From NCBI RefSeq assembly GCF_900108065.1, contig NZ_FNVQ01000005.1:248001-312000 (forward strand): 64,000 nt of DNA, in the 5' to 3' direction. This document shows positions 16,244 through 24,612 of this stretch, in pieces. This DNA is from Marinobacterium lutimaris (lineage in GTDB: Bacteria; Pseudomonadota; Gammaproteobacteria; Pseudomonadales; Balneatricaceae). The notes under the pieces were generated by a model. It made no database searches. It was given only the letters and a program-made list of their open reading frames with translations, and had not been told where the DNA came from. Each line of letters starts with the position of its first letter. Position 1 is the first letter of the stretch. The position numbers were made by a program, and so were the translations under genes.

Positions 16244-18577
16244 TCAGGCTCTGCGGATACGGATCATCTCTGCATGAGGCACCACTTCAGGTACCGGCCC
16301 CTCCCATTTCTCGACTGAGACCAGCGACAGCTGCCCGGCGCAGCCCTGGCTGAGGTCCGAAGCCCCTGCATCCGACGTCAGGATGTTAGGATTCCCGTTG
16401 ACGCAGGTGATCCCCGAACCTTCCAGCTCTTTTGGCGCATACCAGGCGCCGGTGGATAACTGCACCACCGACGGCAACAGCTGATCACTGATCCCCACAG
16501 CCGCCAGCGCTGCCCCGCGCCCGTTCCATAAGCGGATCACATCGCCCTCTTTAACACCAAGTTCTCTGGCATCGTCAGGATGCAGCCGGGCTATCTCACG
16601 ACCATCCTTTTTCAGCGCCATGCTGGTAGCGCCAAAATCCAGCTGGCTGTGCAATTTACCTTTGGGCTGGTTCGCCACCAGCTGAAAGCGGTGCAATTTG
16701 GCTTGCTCACCTCCCAGCCACTCGTCCGGTTCCACCCAGGCCGGATGGCCCGGCAGTTCGGTACCGGCAACCCTATCAGACCATATCTCGATCCTGCCGC
16801 TGGGCGTGTCCAACGGGTTGGAATCAGGGTCCTGGTGAAAACGCGCGATGCCACCAGGGGTAGATGAGGTCGGCAGTTCGAGGATGCCACCCTGCATGAA
16901 GTCATCGAAGTCCGGCGCAGGCATATTGCGTTCGCTCAGCGCCTGCTGGGTACGCGTGTACATATGATGCAGCCACTGGCGACTGCTGCGTCCCTCGGTG
17001 AACAACTCCTTACACCCAAGGCGTGCGGCAAGCGCCGCGAAGATATCGTAGTCATCCCGGGCGCCATTGCGCACCTCGGTTAAGCGCTGCATCGGGACCA
17101 GAAACGGATCATTGCTCCCCGCCCCTATATCCTCCCGCTCTGCGGTGATCGTCGCCGGAAAGATAATATCGGCGTAGCGGGTCGATGCGGTGGAGACACT
17201 TTCATTGATGATAATCGTATCTGGACGGCTGAAGGCGCGACGCAGCTTTTCCAGATCCTGATGGTGGTGAAAGGGGTTACCGCCGGCCCAGTAAACCAGA
17301 CGGATATCGGCGTAACTGCGGGTTTCACCCTTGTAGGTATAGCGCTTGCCCGGGTGCAACAGCAGCTCGGCGATGCGCGCCACGGGGATGAAATCATCCA
17401 CCCGGTTAGTGCCCTGGGGCAGGGTTGGCAGAGGCACAGCCAACGGCGGCTTACCGACACTGCTGATCGACCCCAGCGCATAGGAAAAGCCAGCGCCAGG
17501 CAGCGGATACTGGCCCAGCATGGCGGTTAGCGTCAGCGCCATCCATACCGGTTCTTCGCCATATTGCGAGCGCTGCAGCGAATAGGCCACTGCGATATGG
17601 GTGCGTTTACTGGCGACCTGCTCGGCCAGCTCGACGATCCGTTCAGCAGGCACGCCGCAGATCGCCGCTGCCCATTCCGGTGTTTTCTCCACCCCATCCG
17701 TGTTTCCCAGCAGATAGGCTTCAAACCGGTCATACCCGGTGGTGAACCGCTCCAGGTAGGCATGGTCGACCTGACCACTGGCGTGAAGCTGCGAGGCCAT
17801 CCCCAGCATCAGCGCCACATCGGTGGCCGGTCGCGGTGCAATGCGCGTTACGTTGGGCAGGTCGGTAAAGTCATCACCGAGCGGGCTGATCGAGACGAAC
17901 TCACAACCCCTTTCTGCCGCGGCTTGCAGCGATGAGCGAGCCGTATGACAGGAGATACCGCCGGGACTGGTCTGCAGATTGCGCAGGGGCAGACCACCAA
18001 AGGCGATCAGCAGTTCGGTCTCCTCCGCGATCTCCTGCCAGGTTGGATGATCCCGCGCCAGCTTCATCGCCGGCCCCCAAACCAGACTCAACAGGGTCTC
18101 ACCCGCCGCCGATGAATAGGTATCCACGGAGCGGACATAACCGCCAAAGGTGGAGTTCAGAAAGCGATGCACCTGACTCTGGGCATGATGAAAACGACCG
18201 GCGGACGACCAGCCGTAGGAGCCGCCAAACACACGACTCCCGGCAACCGGCCTCTCCGCGGGCTGTTCGGGCCCTGCCCCCAGACGCCTGAGTTCACTGG
18301 CCGCCAGATCAAGCGCCTGATCCCACTCCATCTCGATGTAGTCATCCTCGCCCCGCCGTGTATCCGGCCCCGGTCCATCCTCCAGCCAGCCGCGTCGAAT
18401 CAGCGGCTTGCTAAGCCGGGCCGGATGGTCCAGAGCTGCGGGGATGTTGGCAAGAATCTCTGAGGGGTCAGGATCTTTTTCGAACGGCGTGATCTCGAGT
18501 CTGCCGTTGTCGTTGCGGGCGGAAAAAGTACCCCAGTGGCTGCTGTGGTAGCGGATATCCTTATCTTTCATCGACAT
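16244..18577 (-). CDS. BisC/TorZ-type molybdopterin oxidoreductase (S- or N-oxide reductase)
   Basis: The 777-residue protein belongs to the DMSO-reductase family. Near the N-terminus it has RYHSSHWGTFSA and then GGSYGWSSAGRFHHAQ, whose serine is the expected molybdenum ligand in BisC, DorA and TorZ. It lacks an N-terminal [4Fe-4S] cysteine motif and any twin-arginine signal, so it should be a cytoplasmic bis-MGD enzyme like biotin sulfoxide reductase. The chosen ATG at 18577 has AGG just upstream; an ATG two codons later is equally possible. An upstream extension to 18706 lacks family features. Likely substrates are biotin or methionine sulfoxide or TMAO; the sequence alone does not decide. 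It is divergent from a GcvA-like LysR gene. Confidence 0.85.
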   Translation of the reverse strand: MSMKDKDIRYHSSHWGTFSARNDNGRLEITPFEKDPDPSEILANIPAALDHPARLSKPLIRRGWLEDGPGPDTRRGEDDYIEMEWDQALDLAASELRRLGAGPEQPAERPVAGSRVFGGSYGWSSAGRFHHAQSQVHRFLNSTFGGYVRSVDTYSSAAGETLLSLVWGPAMKLARDHPTWQEIAEETELLIAFGGLPLRNLQTSPGGISCHTARSSLQAAAERGCEFVSISPLGDDFTDLPNVTRIAPRPATDVALMLGMASQLHASGQVDHAYLERFTTGYDRFEAYLLGNTDGVEKTPEWAAAICGVPAERIVELAEQVASKRTHIAVAYSLQRSQYGEEPVWMALTLTAMLGQYPLPGAGFSYALGSISSVGKPPLAVPLPTLPQGTNRVDDFIPVARIAELLLHPGKRYTYKGETRSYADIRLVYWAGGNPFHHHQDLEKLRRAFSRPDTIIINESVSTASTRYADIIFPATITAEREDIGAGSNDPFLVPMQRLTEVRNGARDDYDIFAALAARLGCKELFTEGRSSRQWLHHMYTRTQQALSERNMPAPDFDDFMQGGILELPTSSTPGGIARFHQDPDSNPLDTPSGRIEIWSDRVAGTELPGHPAWVEPDEWLGGEQAKLHRFQLVANQPKGKLHSQLDFGATSMALKKDGREIARLHPDDARELGVKEGDVIRLWNGRGAALAAVGISDQLLPSVVQLSTGAWYAPKELEGSGITCVNGNPNILTSDAGASDLSQGCAGQLSLVSVEKWEGPVPEVVPHAEMIRIRRA

Positions 18578-18920
18578 CTTGCCTATAGCGGGTGAATGGG
18601 TGCGCACAGGTAGTGGAAAGCGCCAGGAGGATTTTTTTAGTAGCCACGCGAGACTTGAATGACAGTGCATTGTGGCAAGGCTTGGGCGGTCGACAGATAC
18701 TCGCAACGCAACGGCACCCCTATTAAATGCCCGGTGCGGATGTCGCCAAGTCCGTATCTGTTCGTCCTGTTATTTTTAAAATGCCAGTACAGCGACGCGC
18801 CGGCAAGCGGCCCACCCTCTGCGATGGTTTGGCTCCGGGACCTGTGTCGCCGCTTTAATTTTCCCCGGCCTTGCGACAAGATGGAATGCCGATACTCCCG
18901 CGACCCGAGGACACTGGCCG
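18578..18920. other. Divergent control region between the molybdoenzyme and LysR genes
   Basis: About 340 bases without a convincing gene. A readable frame at 18659-18961 overlaps the LysR start and has no protein-like features. The inverted repeat GCACC-N14-GGTGC (18714-18737) is a possible regulator site; no clear promoter boxes were found. Confidence 0.35.
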
Positions 18921-19844
18921 ATGCACCACTACCCCTCCATCACCGCTCTGCGCGCCTTTGAGGCGGTCGCCCGGCTCGGTAGCGTCACCAGTGCGGCACG
19001 GGAGATGAATCTGACCCGCAGTGCCATCAGCCGTCAGATCGCCGGGCTTGAGGAGAGCCTGGGCTTTCCACTGACCTACCGCAGCGGCCGCAATATCGGC
19101 CTGACGATCCAGGGCCAGCGCTATGCCGGCGAGGTAAGACGCTCACTGCAGATCCTGCTGGCCGCGGCGCGCTGGGAAACCGGCCCCGATATTACCGGCC
19201 GCCTGATCATCAGCTGTATTCCTGGCCTTGCCACCTACTGGCTCTGCCACCACATTGGCGAGTTCCAGCGTCTCTTTCCTAAGCTGGAGCTAGACCTGCG
19301 CTCGCCGCGTACTCCGGATGACACCAGCAACGAGGATGTGGACCTGTTCATCTCCTACGGCGATGGCCACTGGCCCAATATGAACGTGCGCCGCTTTATG
19401 AGCCTGCAGCTGTTTCCGATCTGCAGCCCGCAGTTTCTAAACCGCACCGAAGGCCTGAAAAGCCCGACGGACCTGCCCAACTTCACCCTGCTTCACCTGG
19501 CCAATCAAACCAACTGGCGTGTCTGGCTCGCCGCGGTTGGCGCCCAGAATGCACAGCTCCAGGGCGGCATCACCTTTTCCGATGCCCACTTCGTCCAATC
19601 CGCTGCCATCGCCGGCCAGGGAATAGCACTGGGCGACAATATGCTTAGCGGCGATGCCCTGGCCCGAGGCCTGGTGGTGATGCCGTTCGATATCAGCATC
19701 GACGCACCCAAGGCCTACTACTTCGTCACATCGCCGGAGAAAACCGACCGCCCCGATGTACAGGCGTTCGTGCGCTGGCTGGAAGATAAGTTCGCTGCCG
19801 AAAAACGTAACTGGCGACGCAAGGGCGCGGGAATCATCGGCTGA
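18921..19844 (+). CDS. LysR-family transcriptional regulator, GcvA-like
   Basis: The 307-residue protein opens PSITALRAFEAVARLGSVTS and the helix-turn-helix AAREMNLTRSAISRQIAGLE, the usual GcvA-subfamily start. The effector domain contains ITGRLIISCIPGLATYWL and SDAHFVQSAAIAGQGIALGD, a stretch conserved among GcvA-like proteins. It is divergent from the BisC-type gene and lies 493 bases before the aldolase/ABC operon on the same strand, so it could control either or both. The effector is unknown. Confidence 0.88.
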   Translation: MHHYPSITALRAFEAVARLGSVTSAAREMNLTRSAISRQIAGLEESLGFPLTYRSGRNIGLTIQGQRYAGEVRRSLQILLAAARWETGPDITGRLIISCIPGLATYWLCHHIGEFQRLFPKLELDLRSPRTPDDTSNEDVDLFISYGDGHWPNMNVRRFMSLQLFPICSPQFLNRTEGLKSPTDLPNFTLLHLANQTNWRVWLAAVGAQNAQLQGGITFSDAHFVQSAAIAGQGIALGDNMLSGDALARGLVVMPFDISIDAPKAYYFVTSPEKTDRPDVQAFVRWLEDKFAAEKRNWRRKGAGIIG

Positions 19845-20149
19845 GTATTGCAGCGGATACAACCATTAGTTGATGCTTACGCGGTGGTCTAAACTGGCTA
19901 TTTAGCCAAGATACCGAAAGATGCACTATCTTTTCCCAGCGCACCAAAAATGAGCATAGTTGCATAGCCTCCCTGCGCTTAAGCCTCCAGCCAGCCTGTC
20001 TCTAACCTTCATAAATCGGCCACCGCCCAACTGTTCCGCCGTACGGGCAAAAGCCCCAGCCTCTCACAGCAACCAGTGGCCTCCAACTTGCATAACCATT
20101 GGAAAGACAGCCGAACGATAAAAATCGATTCAATCTCCCCCTTCCCAAG

Positions 20150-20177
20150 TTGTTGATTCCTCAACCGGAGCTACACT
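20150..20177 (+). promoter_or_regulatory. Candidate promoter with embedded palindrome
   Basis: TTGTTG (20150-20155) and TACACT (20172-20177) are 16 bases apart. GTTGA-TTCC-TCAAC (20152-20165) is a perfect palindrome lying across the -35 and the spacer, the place where a repressor would block polymerase. Confidence 0.45.
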
Positions 20178-20226
20178 TCTCCCTGGCCAAAATGTTTCCA
20201 AAAACTCAACAATAACGGCGAAATAT

Positions 20227-20245
20227 ATCGATTGTAGTGTCGATT
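20227..20245. promoter_or_regulatory. Paired TCGATT sites upstream of the aldolase gene
   Basis: TCGATT occurs at 20228-20233 and 20240-20245, a 12-base period close to one helical turn; the same stretch also reads as the palindrome ATCGA-N8-TCGAT (20227-20244). It is a candidate operator for the operon. Confidence 0.4.
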
Positions 20246-20337
20246 AACTTAACAAAGAATGGGTTATTGCCGCTTCTACAGCGACAGGGGCGAGAGCAGC
20301 ATCCAACATCAATTTTCTACCCGATAAAGGAGTATCC

Positions 20338-21129
20338 ATGCACAGCGCAGCCAGTACGGATTTTATTAACGATGTGTATCCGCAACTGAGCGACGAGGAA
20401 CGGATTCGCGTAGACCTCGCTGCCGCTTACAACCTGATCGAACACTTCGGTATGAGCGACAGCATCTACACCCATATCTCGGCGCGCCTGCCCGGTGTGC
20501 ATGACCGCTTCCTGATCAACCCTTACGGCACCCGCTTCAGTGAAGTGACTGCCAGTAATCTGGTGGCCATCGACCTGGATGGCAACATCCTCGACGACCC
20601 GTTCGGCATGGGCGCCAACCCGGCCGGCTTCACCATCCATTCCGCCGTTCACGCCGCCCGTCCGGACGCTCAATGCGCCCTGCATACCCATACCGTGGCC
20701 GGCGTAGCGGTCTCTTCAACCAAGGAAGGCATTCTGCCGATCAATCAGTGGTCGATGCAGTTCTACCAGGCCGTATCCCGCCACCCCTACGAGGGTATCG
20801 CGCTGAACCTGGCCGAACGGGAGCGCCTGGTGAAAGATCTGGGTCCGGACAACAAGGTCCTGATCCTGGATAACCACGGCATGATGACCCTGGGCGATAA
20901 CGTCGGTGAAGCCTTCACCCTGATGTTCAACCTGGAGCGCACCTGCCAGACACAACTGGCGATTCTCTCCAGTGGCCTGACGATCCAGAACGTCGAGCCG
21001 GAAATCTGCAAACGCACCTCCGACCAATACAAAGAGTTTGCCGAACTGAGCCAGCGCAACGGCTTCCATGCCGAGTGGCTTGCCTATCTGCGCCTTCTTG
21101 AAACAGTTGCCCCCCATTACCGGGCCTGA
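20338..21129 (+). CDS. Class II aldolase/adducin-family protein (second copy)
   Basis: The ATG follows AAGGAG at a good distance. The 263-residue protein has the class II aldolase core: FGMSDSIYTHISARLPG, NPYGTRFSEVT, the zinc motif CALHTHTVAGVAVS and DNHGMMTLGDN. It is a diverged paralogue of the protein at 5269-6030, with the same motif order but many substitutions and a longer N-terminus. It opens an operon with a dipeptide-type ABC transporter and several catabolic enzymes, so it probably acts on the imported compound or its breakdown product. The substrate cannot be read from the sequence. Confidence 0.88.
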   Translation: MHSAASTDFINDVYPQLSDEERIRVDLAAAYNLIEHFGMSDSIYTHISARLPGVHDRFLINPYGTRFSEVTASNLVAIDLDGNILDDPFGMGANPAGFTIHSAVHAARPDAQCALHTHTVAGVAVSSTKEGILPINQWSMQFYQAVSRHPYEGIALNLAERERLVKDLGPDNKVLILDNHGMMTLGDNVGEAFTLMFNLERTCQTQLAILSSGLTIQNVEPEICKRTSDQYKEFAELSQRNGFHAEWLAYLRLLETVAPHYRA

Positions 21130-21164
21130 GCCCCTGCCATCAAGAGCAATCGAGGATCTGATTC

Positions 21165-22724
21165 ATGAAAAAACTGCTATTGCAGGCGGCACTGGCCGCT
21201 GCCCTCCCGCTGAGCTGCATCAACGTGCAGGCCGCCGAACCCACCGACGGCGGTACGCTGAACGTGGTGGTTCAGCCCGAGCCGCCCAGCCTGATGATCG
21301 GCATCTACTCCAATGCGCCCACCCAGCAGGTGGCCGGCAACATCTATGAAGGCCTGCTGCGCTACGACAAGAACCTCGAGCCGCAGCCGCTGCTGGCCAA
21401 ATCCTGGGAGAGCAGCGAAGACGGCACCACCTGGACCTTCCACCTGAAAGAGAACGTAACCTGGCACGACGGCAAGCCGTTCACTTCGGCCGACGTGGTG
21501 TTCTCGGTGGACAAGTTCCTGCGCGAAACCAACTCCCGCCTGCGTCAATCGCTGGAGTACGTGGACTCGATCACCGCGCCGGATGACTACACCGTCGTGT
21601 TCCAGCTGAAAGAGCCGTTCGGCCCCTTCATAGGGCTGTTTGAGACCGGCACGATGCCGATGGTGCCCAAGCACATCTATGAAGGTACCGATTACAAGAC
21701 CAACCCGGCCAACCATCACCCGATCGGCACCGGCCCGTTCAAGTTCGACGAGTGGCAGAAAGGTTCTTACATCCACGCGGTACGTAACGACAACTACCAC
21801 CAGGAAGGCCTGCCACACCTGGACGAGATCTACTGGCACGTGATTCCGGATGCGGCCTCCCGCTCCGTGGCTTACGAAACCGGCAAGATCGACGTCCTGC
21901 CCGGCGGCTCGGTGGAAAACTTCGATATTCCGCGCCTCACTGGCCTGGAAAACTCCTGCGTCACCTCGGAAGGCTGGGAGTACTTCTCACCCCACGCCTG
22001 GCTGTGGATAAACAACCGCAACTACCCGATGTCGGACAAGCGCTTCCGCCAGGCGATCATGTACGCCATGGACCGTGAGTTCGCCAAGAACGCCCTGTGG
22101 AACGGCTACGGCAAGATCGCCAAGGGCCCAATCAGTTCCAAGACCAAGTTCTTCGACGAGGATCTGCCGGACTACGAATACAACCCGGAAAAAGCCAAGG
22201 AACTGTTGAAAGAGATGGGCTACGACGGCACCCCGGTGCGCCTGATGCCGATGCCTTACGGCGAGACCTGGCAACGCTGGGCCGAAGCGATCCGTCAAAA
22301 CCTGAGCGAAGTGGGTATCGAGACCGATATGGTCGCCACCGATGTAGCGGGCTGGAACCAGAAACTCTCCGACTGGGACTACGACCTGTCGTTCAGCTAC
22401 CTCTACCAGTACGGCGATCCGGCGCTGGGCGTTTCCCGCTCCTACATCTCCGACAACATCGCCAAGGGCTCGCCCTGGAACAACGTTGAAGGCTACGCCA
22501 ACGAGAAGGTGGACCAGTTGTTCGATGAAGCCGCCACCGCCTTCCCGGACAGCAAACGCGCGGAGCTCTACAAGCAGGTGCAGCAGCAGCTGGTTGAAGA
22601 TGTACCGGTGGGCTGGTTGCTCGAGCTTGAGTTCCCGACCATCTACAACTGCAAGGTTCACAACCTGATCGACTCCGCCATCGGCGTCAACGATGCCTTC
22701 GGCACCGCCTGGATCGAGCAGTAA
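21165..22724 (+). CDS. Dipeptide/oligopeptide-type ABC transporter substrate-binding protein (SBP family 5)
   Basis: At 519 residues, it opens with a Sec signal peptide (MKKLLLQAALAAALPLSCIN, cut near VQA-AEP) and continues with the family-5 receptor pattern: PPSLMIGIYSNAPTQQVAGN, EGLLRYDKNLEPQPLLAKSW, TWTFHLKENVTWHDGKPFTS and NPANHHPIGTGPFKFDEW. Family 5 binds peptides, but also nickel, glutathione, opines and glycosides. It has no lipobox at the predicted cleavage site, so it should be free in the periplasm. It is followed by a perfect GC-rich hairpin before the permease genes. Confidence 0.93.
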   Translation: MKKLLLQAALAAALPLSCINVQAAEPTDGGTLNVVVQPEPPSLMIGIYSNAPTQQVAGNIYEGLLRYDKNLEPQPLLAKSWESSEDGTTWTFHLKENVTWHDGKPFTSADVVFSVDKFLRETNSRLRQSLEYVDSITAPDDYTVVFQLKEPFGPFIGLFETGTMPMVPKHIYEGTDYKTNPANHHPIGTGPFKFDEWQKGSYIHAVRNDNYHQEGLPHLDEIYWHVIPDAASRSVAYETGKIDVLPGGSVENFDIPRLTGLENSCVTSEGWEYFSPHAWLWINNRNYPMSDKRFRQAIMYAMDREFAKNALWNGYGKIAKGPISSKTKFFDEDLPDYEYNPEKAKELLKEMGYDGTPVRLMPMPYGETWQRWAEAIRQNLSEVGIETDMVATDVAGWNQKLSDWDYDLSFSYLYQYGDPALGVSRSYISDNIAKGSPWNNVEGYANEKVDQLFDEAATAFPDSKRAELYKQVQQQLVEDVPVGWLLELEFPTIYNCKVHNLIDSAIGVNDAFGTAWIEQ

Positions 22725-22743
22725 TCGATCTTCCGCGCTAAAC

Positions 22744-22772
22744 GGGCGGGGCCGTCACTGACGGCCCCGCCC
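22744..22772 (+). terminator. Intercistronic GC-rich stem-loop after the binding-protein gene
   Basis: GGGCGGGGCCGTC (22744-22756) pairs perfectly over 13 bases with 22760-22772 around an ACT loop. No T tract follows. It probably protects the upstream message from 3' decay, raising receptor levels over the permeases. Confidence 0.6.
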
Positions 22773-22791
22773 CCGATCTACGGAACTATCT

Positions 22792-23775
22792 ATGAGCATC
22801 CAGACACTGTTCTATATCGCTGGGCGCCTGATCAAGGGCCTGCTGGTATTGTTCGTCATCGCGATCTTCAACTTCTTCCTGATCCGGGCCGCACCGGGCG
22901 ACCCCGCCAAGGTGATGGCCGGCGAAGCCGGCGCTGCAGACGAAGTGTTCCTGCAACAGCTGCGCGAACAGTTCGGTCTGGATCAACCGCTTTACTACCA
23001 GCTCTGGGTTTATATCAGCAACCTGGTGCAGTTCGACATGGGCCAGACCTATCGCCAGCAGATGCCGGTGTTTGACCTGATCATGGATCGCCTGCCCGCC
23101 ACGCTGCTGCTGACCGGCACCGCCTTCGTGCTGTCGTTGGGTCTCGGTGTACTGGTGGGGGTGATCGCCGCCTCCAACCACCGCAAATGGATCGACTCCG
23201 CCATCTCCGTCGCTGCACTGGTGTTCTACGCCACGCCGCTGTTCTGGCTGGCACTGATGGCGGTACTGCTGTTCTCGGTGTTCCTCGGCTGGCTGCCCGC
23301 CTTCGGCATGGAAACCGTGGGCGCCAACTACACCGGCTGGGACCGGGTGGTGGATATCGCCGAGCACCTGGTGCTGCCCGCGATGACGCTGGGGCTGTTC
23401 TTTACCGCAGTCTATGCCCGCATGACGCGCACCTCGATGATCGAGACCGGCCGTGCCGATTTTGTCAAAACCGCCAAGGCCAAGGGGATGTCCCCGGCAC
23501 GCGTCACCTTCCGTCACACCCTGCGCAACGCGCTGCTGCCGGTGGTGACCCTGGCCGGTCTACAGGCGGGACAGATGATCGGCGGCGCCGTCCTCACCGA
23601 GACCGTGTTCGCCTGGCCCGGCATCGGCCGCCTGATGTTCGAGGCACTGTTCCAGCGCGACTACAACCTGCTGCTGGGCGTGTTCTTCATCTCCTCGGCG
23701 ATGGTGGTGCTGTTCAACCTGGTCACCGACATCATCTACTGCCTCGTGGACCCACGGATTGAGTTAACCAAATGA
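22792..23775 (+). CDS. Dipeptide-type ABC transporter permease (DppB family)
   Basis: The 327-residue inner-membrane protein starts with a helix near residues 10-30, followed by LREQFGLDQPLYYQLWVYIS and the periplasmic loop typical of DppB. The EAA loop reads RADFVKTAKAKGMSPARVTF, for docking on the ATPase, and the final helices include GGAVLTETVFAWPGIGRLMF. Its stop overlaps the dppC-like start in ATGA (23772-23775), so translation is coupled. It forms half of the channel. Confidence 0.93.
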   Translation: MSIQTLFYIAGRLIKGLLVLFVIAIFNFFLIRAAPGDPAKVMAGEAGAADEVFLQQLREQFGLDQPLYYQLWVYISNLVQFDMGQTYRQQMPVFDLIMDRLPATLLLTGTAFVLSLGLGVLVGVIAASNHRKWIDSAISVAALVFYATPLFWLALMAVLLFSVFLGWLPAFGMETVGANYTGWDRVVDIAEHLVLPAMTLGLFFTAVYARMTRTSMIETGRADFVKTAKAKGMSPARVTFRHTLRNALLPVVTLAGLQAGQMIGGAVLTETVFAWPGIGRLMFEALFQRDYNLLLGVFFISSAMVVLFNLVTDIIYCLVDPRIELTK

Positions 23776-24611
23776 GTATTCTGAGAAAACTGTCGACCAA
23801 CAAGGTAGCCCTGTTCGGACTGATCGTGCTCGTTTTCCTCGTGCTGGTCGCCATCTTCGGGCCCTACCTCTACGAAACCTCTCCCTGGAAAATGGTGAAC
23901 CGCCCGTTCCTGCCGCCCATGGAGAACACTGATCTGATGCTGGGCACCGACACCATGGGGCGTGATGTGCTGGCAGGCCTGGTGTACGGCGCACGGATCT
24001 CCCTGCTGGTAGGTTTGATCTCCACGATGATTGCCCTGCTGATCGGCGTACCGCTGGGCGCCACCGCCGGTTACTTTGGCGGCTGGATCGACGAAGCACT
24101 GATGCGCTTTACCGAAATCTTCCAGACCGTGCCGAGTTTCGCCCTGGCGATCGTGATCGTGGCGATCTTCGAGCCCTCGGTCTATTCCATCACCATCGCC
24201 ATCGCCCTGGTGAGCTGGCCACCGGTGGCGCGCCTGGTGCGTGGCGAATTCCTCGCCCTGCGTAATCAGGAGTATGTGCTGGCGGCACGGCTGAACGGCC
24301 AGACCAACCGCAACATTATCCTGCGCGAAATTCTGCCCAACACCCTGTCACCGATCATCGTCATGGCCTCGCTGATGGTGGCCACGGCGATTCTGCTGGA
24401 ATCGGCGCTGTCGTTCCTCGGCCTGGGTGACCCGGAGATCATGTCCTGGGGCTATATGATCGGCGCCGCACGCACCGTGATTCGCCAGGCCTGGTGGCTG
24501 AGCTTCTTCCCCGGTGTCGCCATCGCCATCACCGTGCTGGCACTGAACCTGGTGGGCGAAGGGCTGAACGAGGCACTGAACCCGAAACTCTCTGGCAAGC
24601 GGGAGAGCTGA
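23772..24611 (+). CDS. Dipeptide-type ABC transporter permease (DppC family)
   Basis: The 279-residue permease has the DppC order: an N-terminal helix (KVALFGLIVLVFLVLVAIFG), then LGTDTMGRDVLAGLVYGARI, and the EAA loop ALRNQEYVLAARLNGQTNRN. The final helices hold FLGLGDPEIMSWGYMIGAAR. It partners the DppB-like protein and is separated from the fused ATPase gene by one base. Length and motifs are normal. Confidence 0.93.
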   Translation: MSILRKLSTNKVALFGLIVLVFLVLVAIFGPYLYETSPWKMVNRPFLPPMENTDLMLGTDTMGRDVLAGLVYGARISLLVGLISTMIALLIGVPLGATAGYFGGWIDEALMRFTEIFQTVPSFALAIVIVAIFEPSVYSITIAIALVSWPPVARLVRGEFLALRNQEYVLAARLNGQTNRNIILREILPNTLSPIIVMASLMVATAILLESALSFLGLGDPEIMSWGYMIGAARTVIRQAWWLSFFPGVAIAITVLALNLVGEGLNEALNPKLSGKRES

Positions 24612-24612
24612 T

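Larger units (their letters stand above)
19845..20337 (+). other. 493-base control region ahead of the aldolase/ABC operon
   Basis: This AT-richer stretch has no open frame of note. It holds a promoter candidate with an internal palindrome (20150-20177) and a spaced TCGATT pair (20228-20245), with a further TCGATT at 20125-20130. AAGGAG for the aldolase start lies at its end. The size and density of sites suggest a regulated operon promoter. Confidence 0.5.

Noticed and set aside
18659-18961. 100-codon plus-strand frame ahead of the LysR gene
   Set aside because: Overlaps the LysR start in another frame, no ribosome site, no protein-like pattern.
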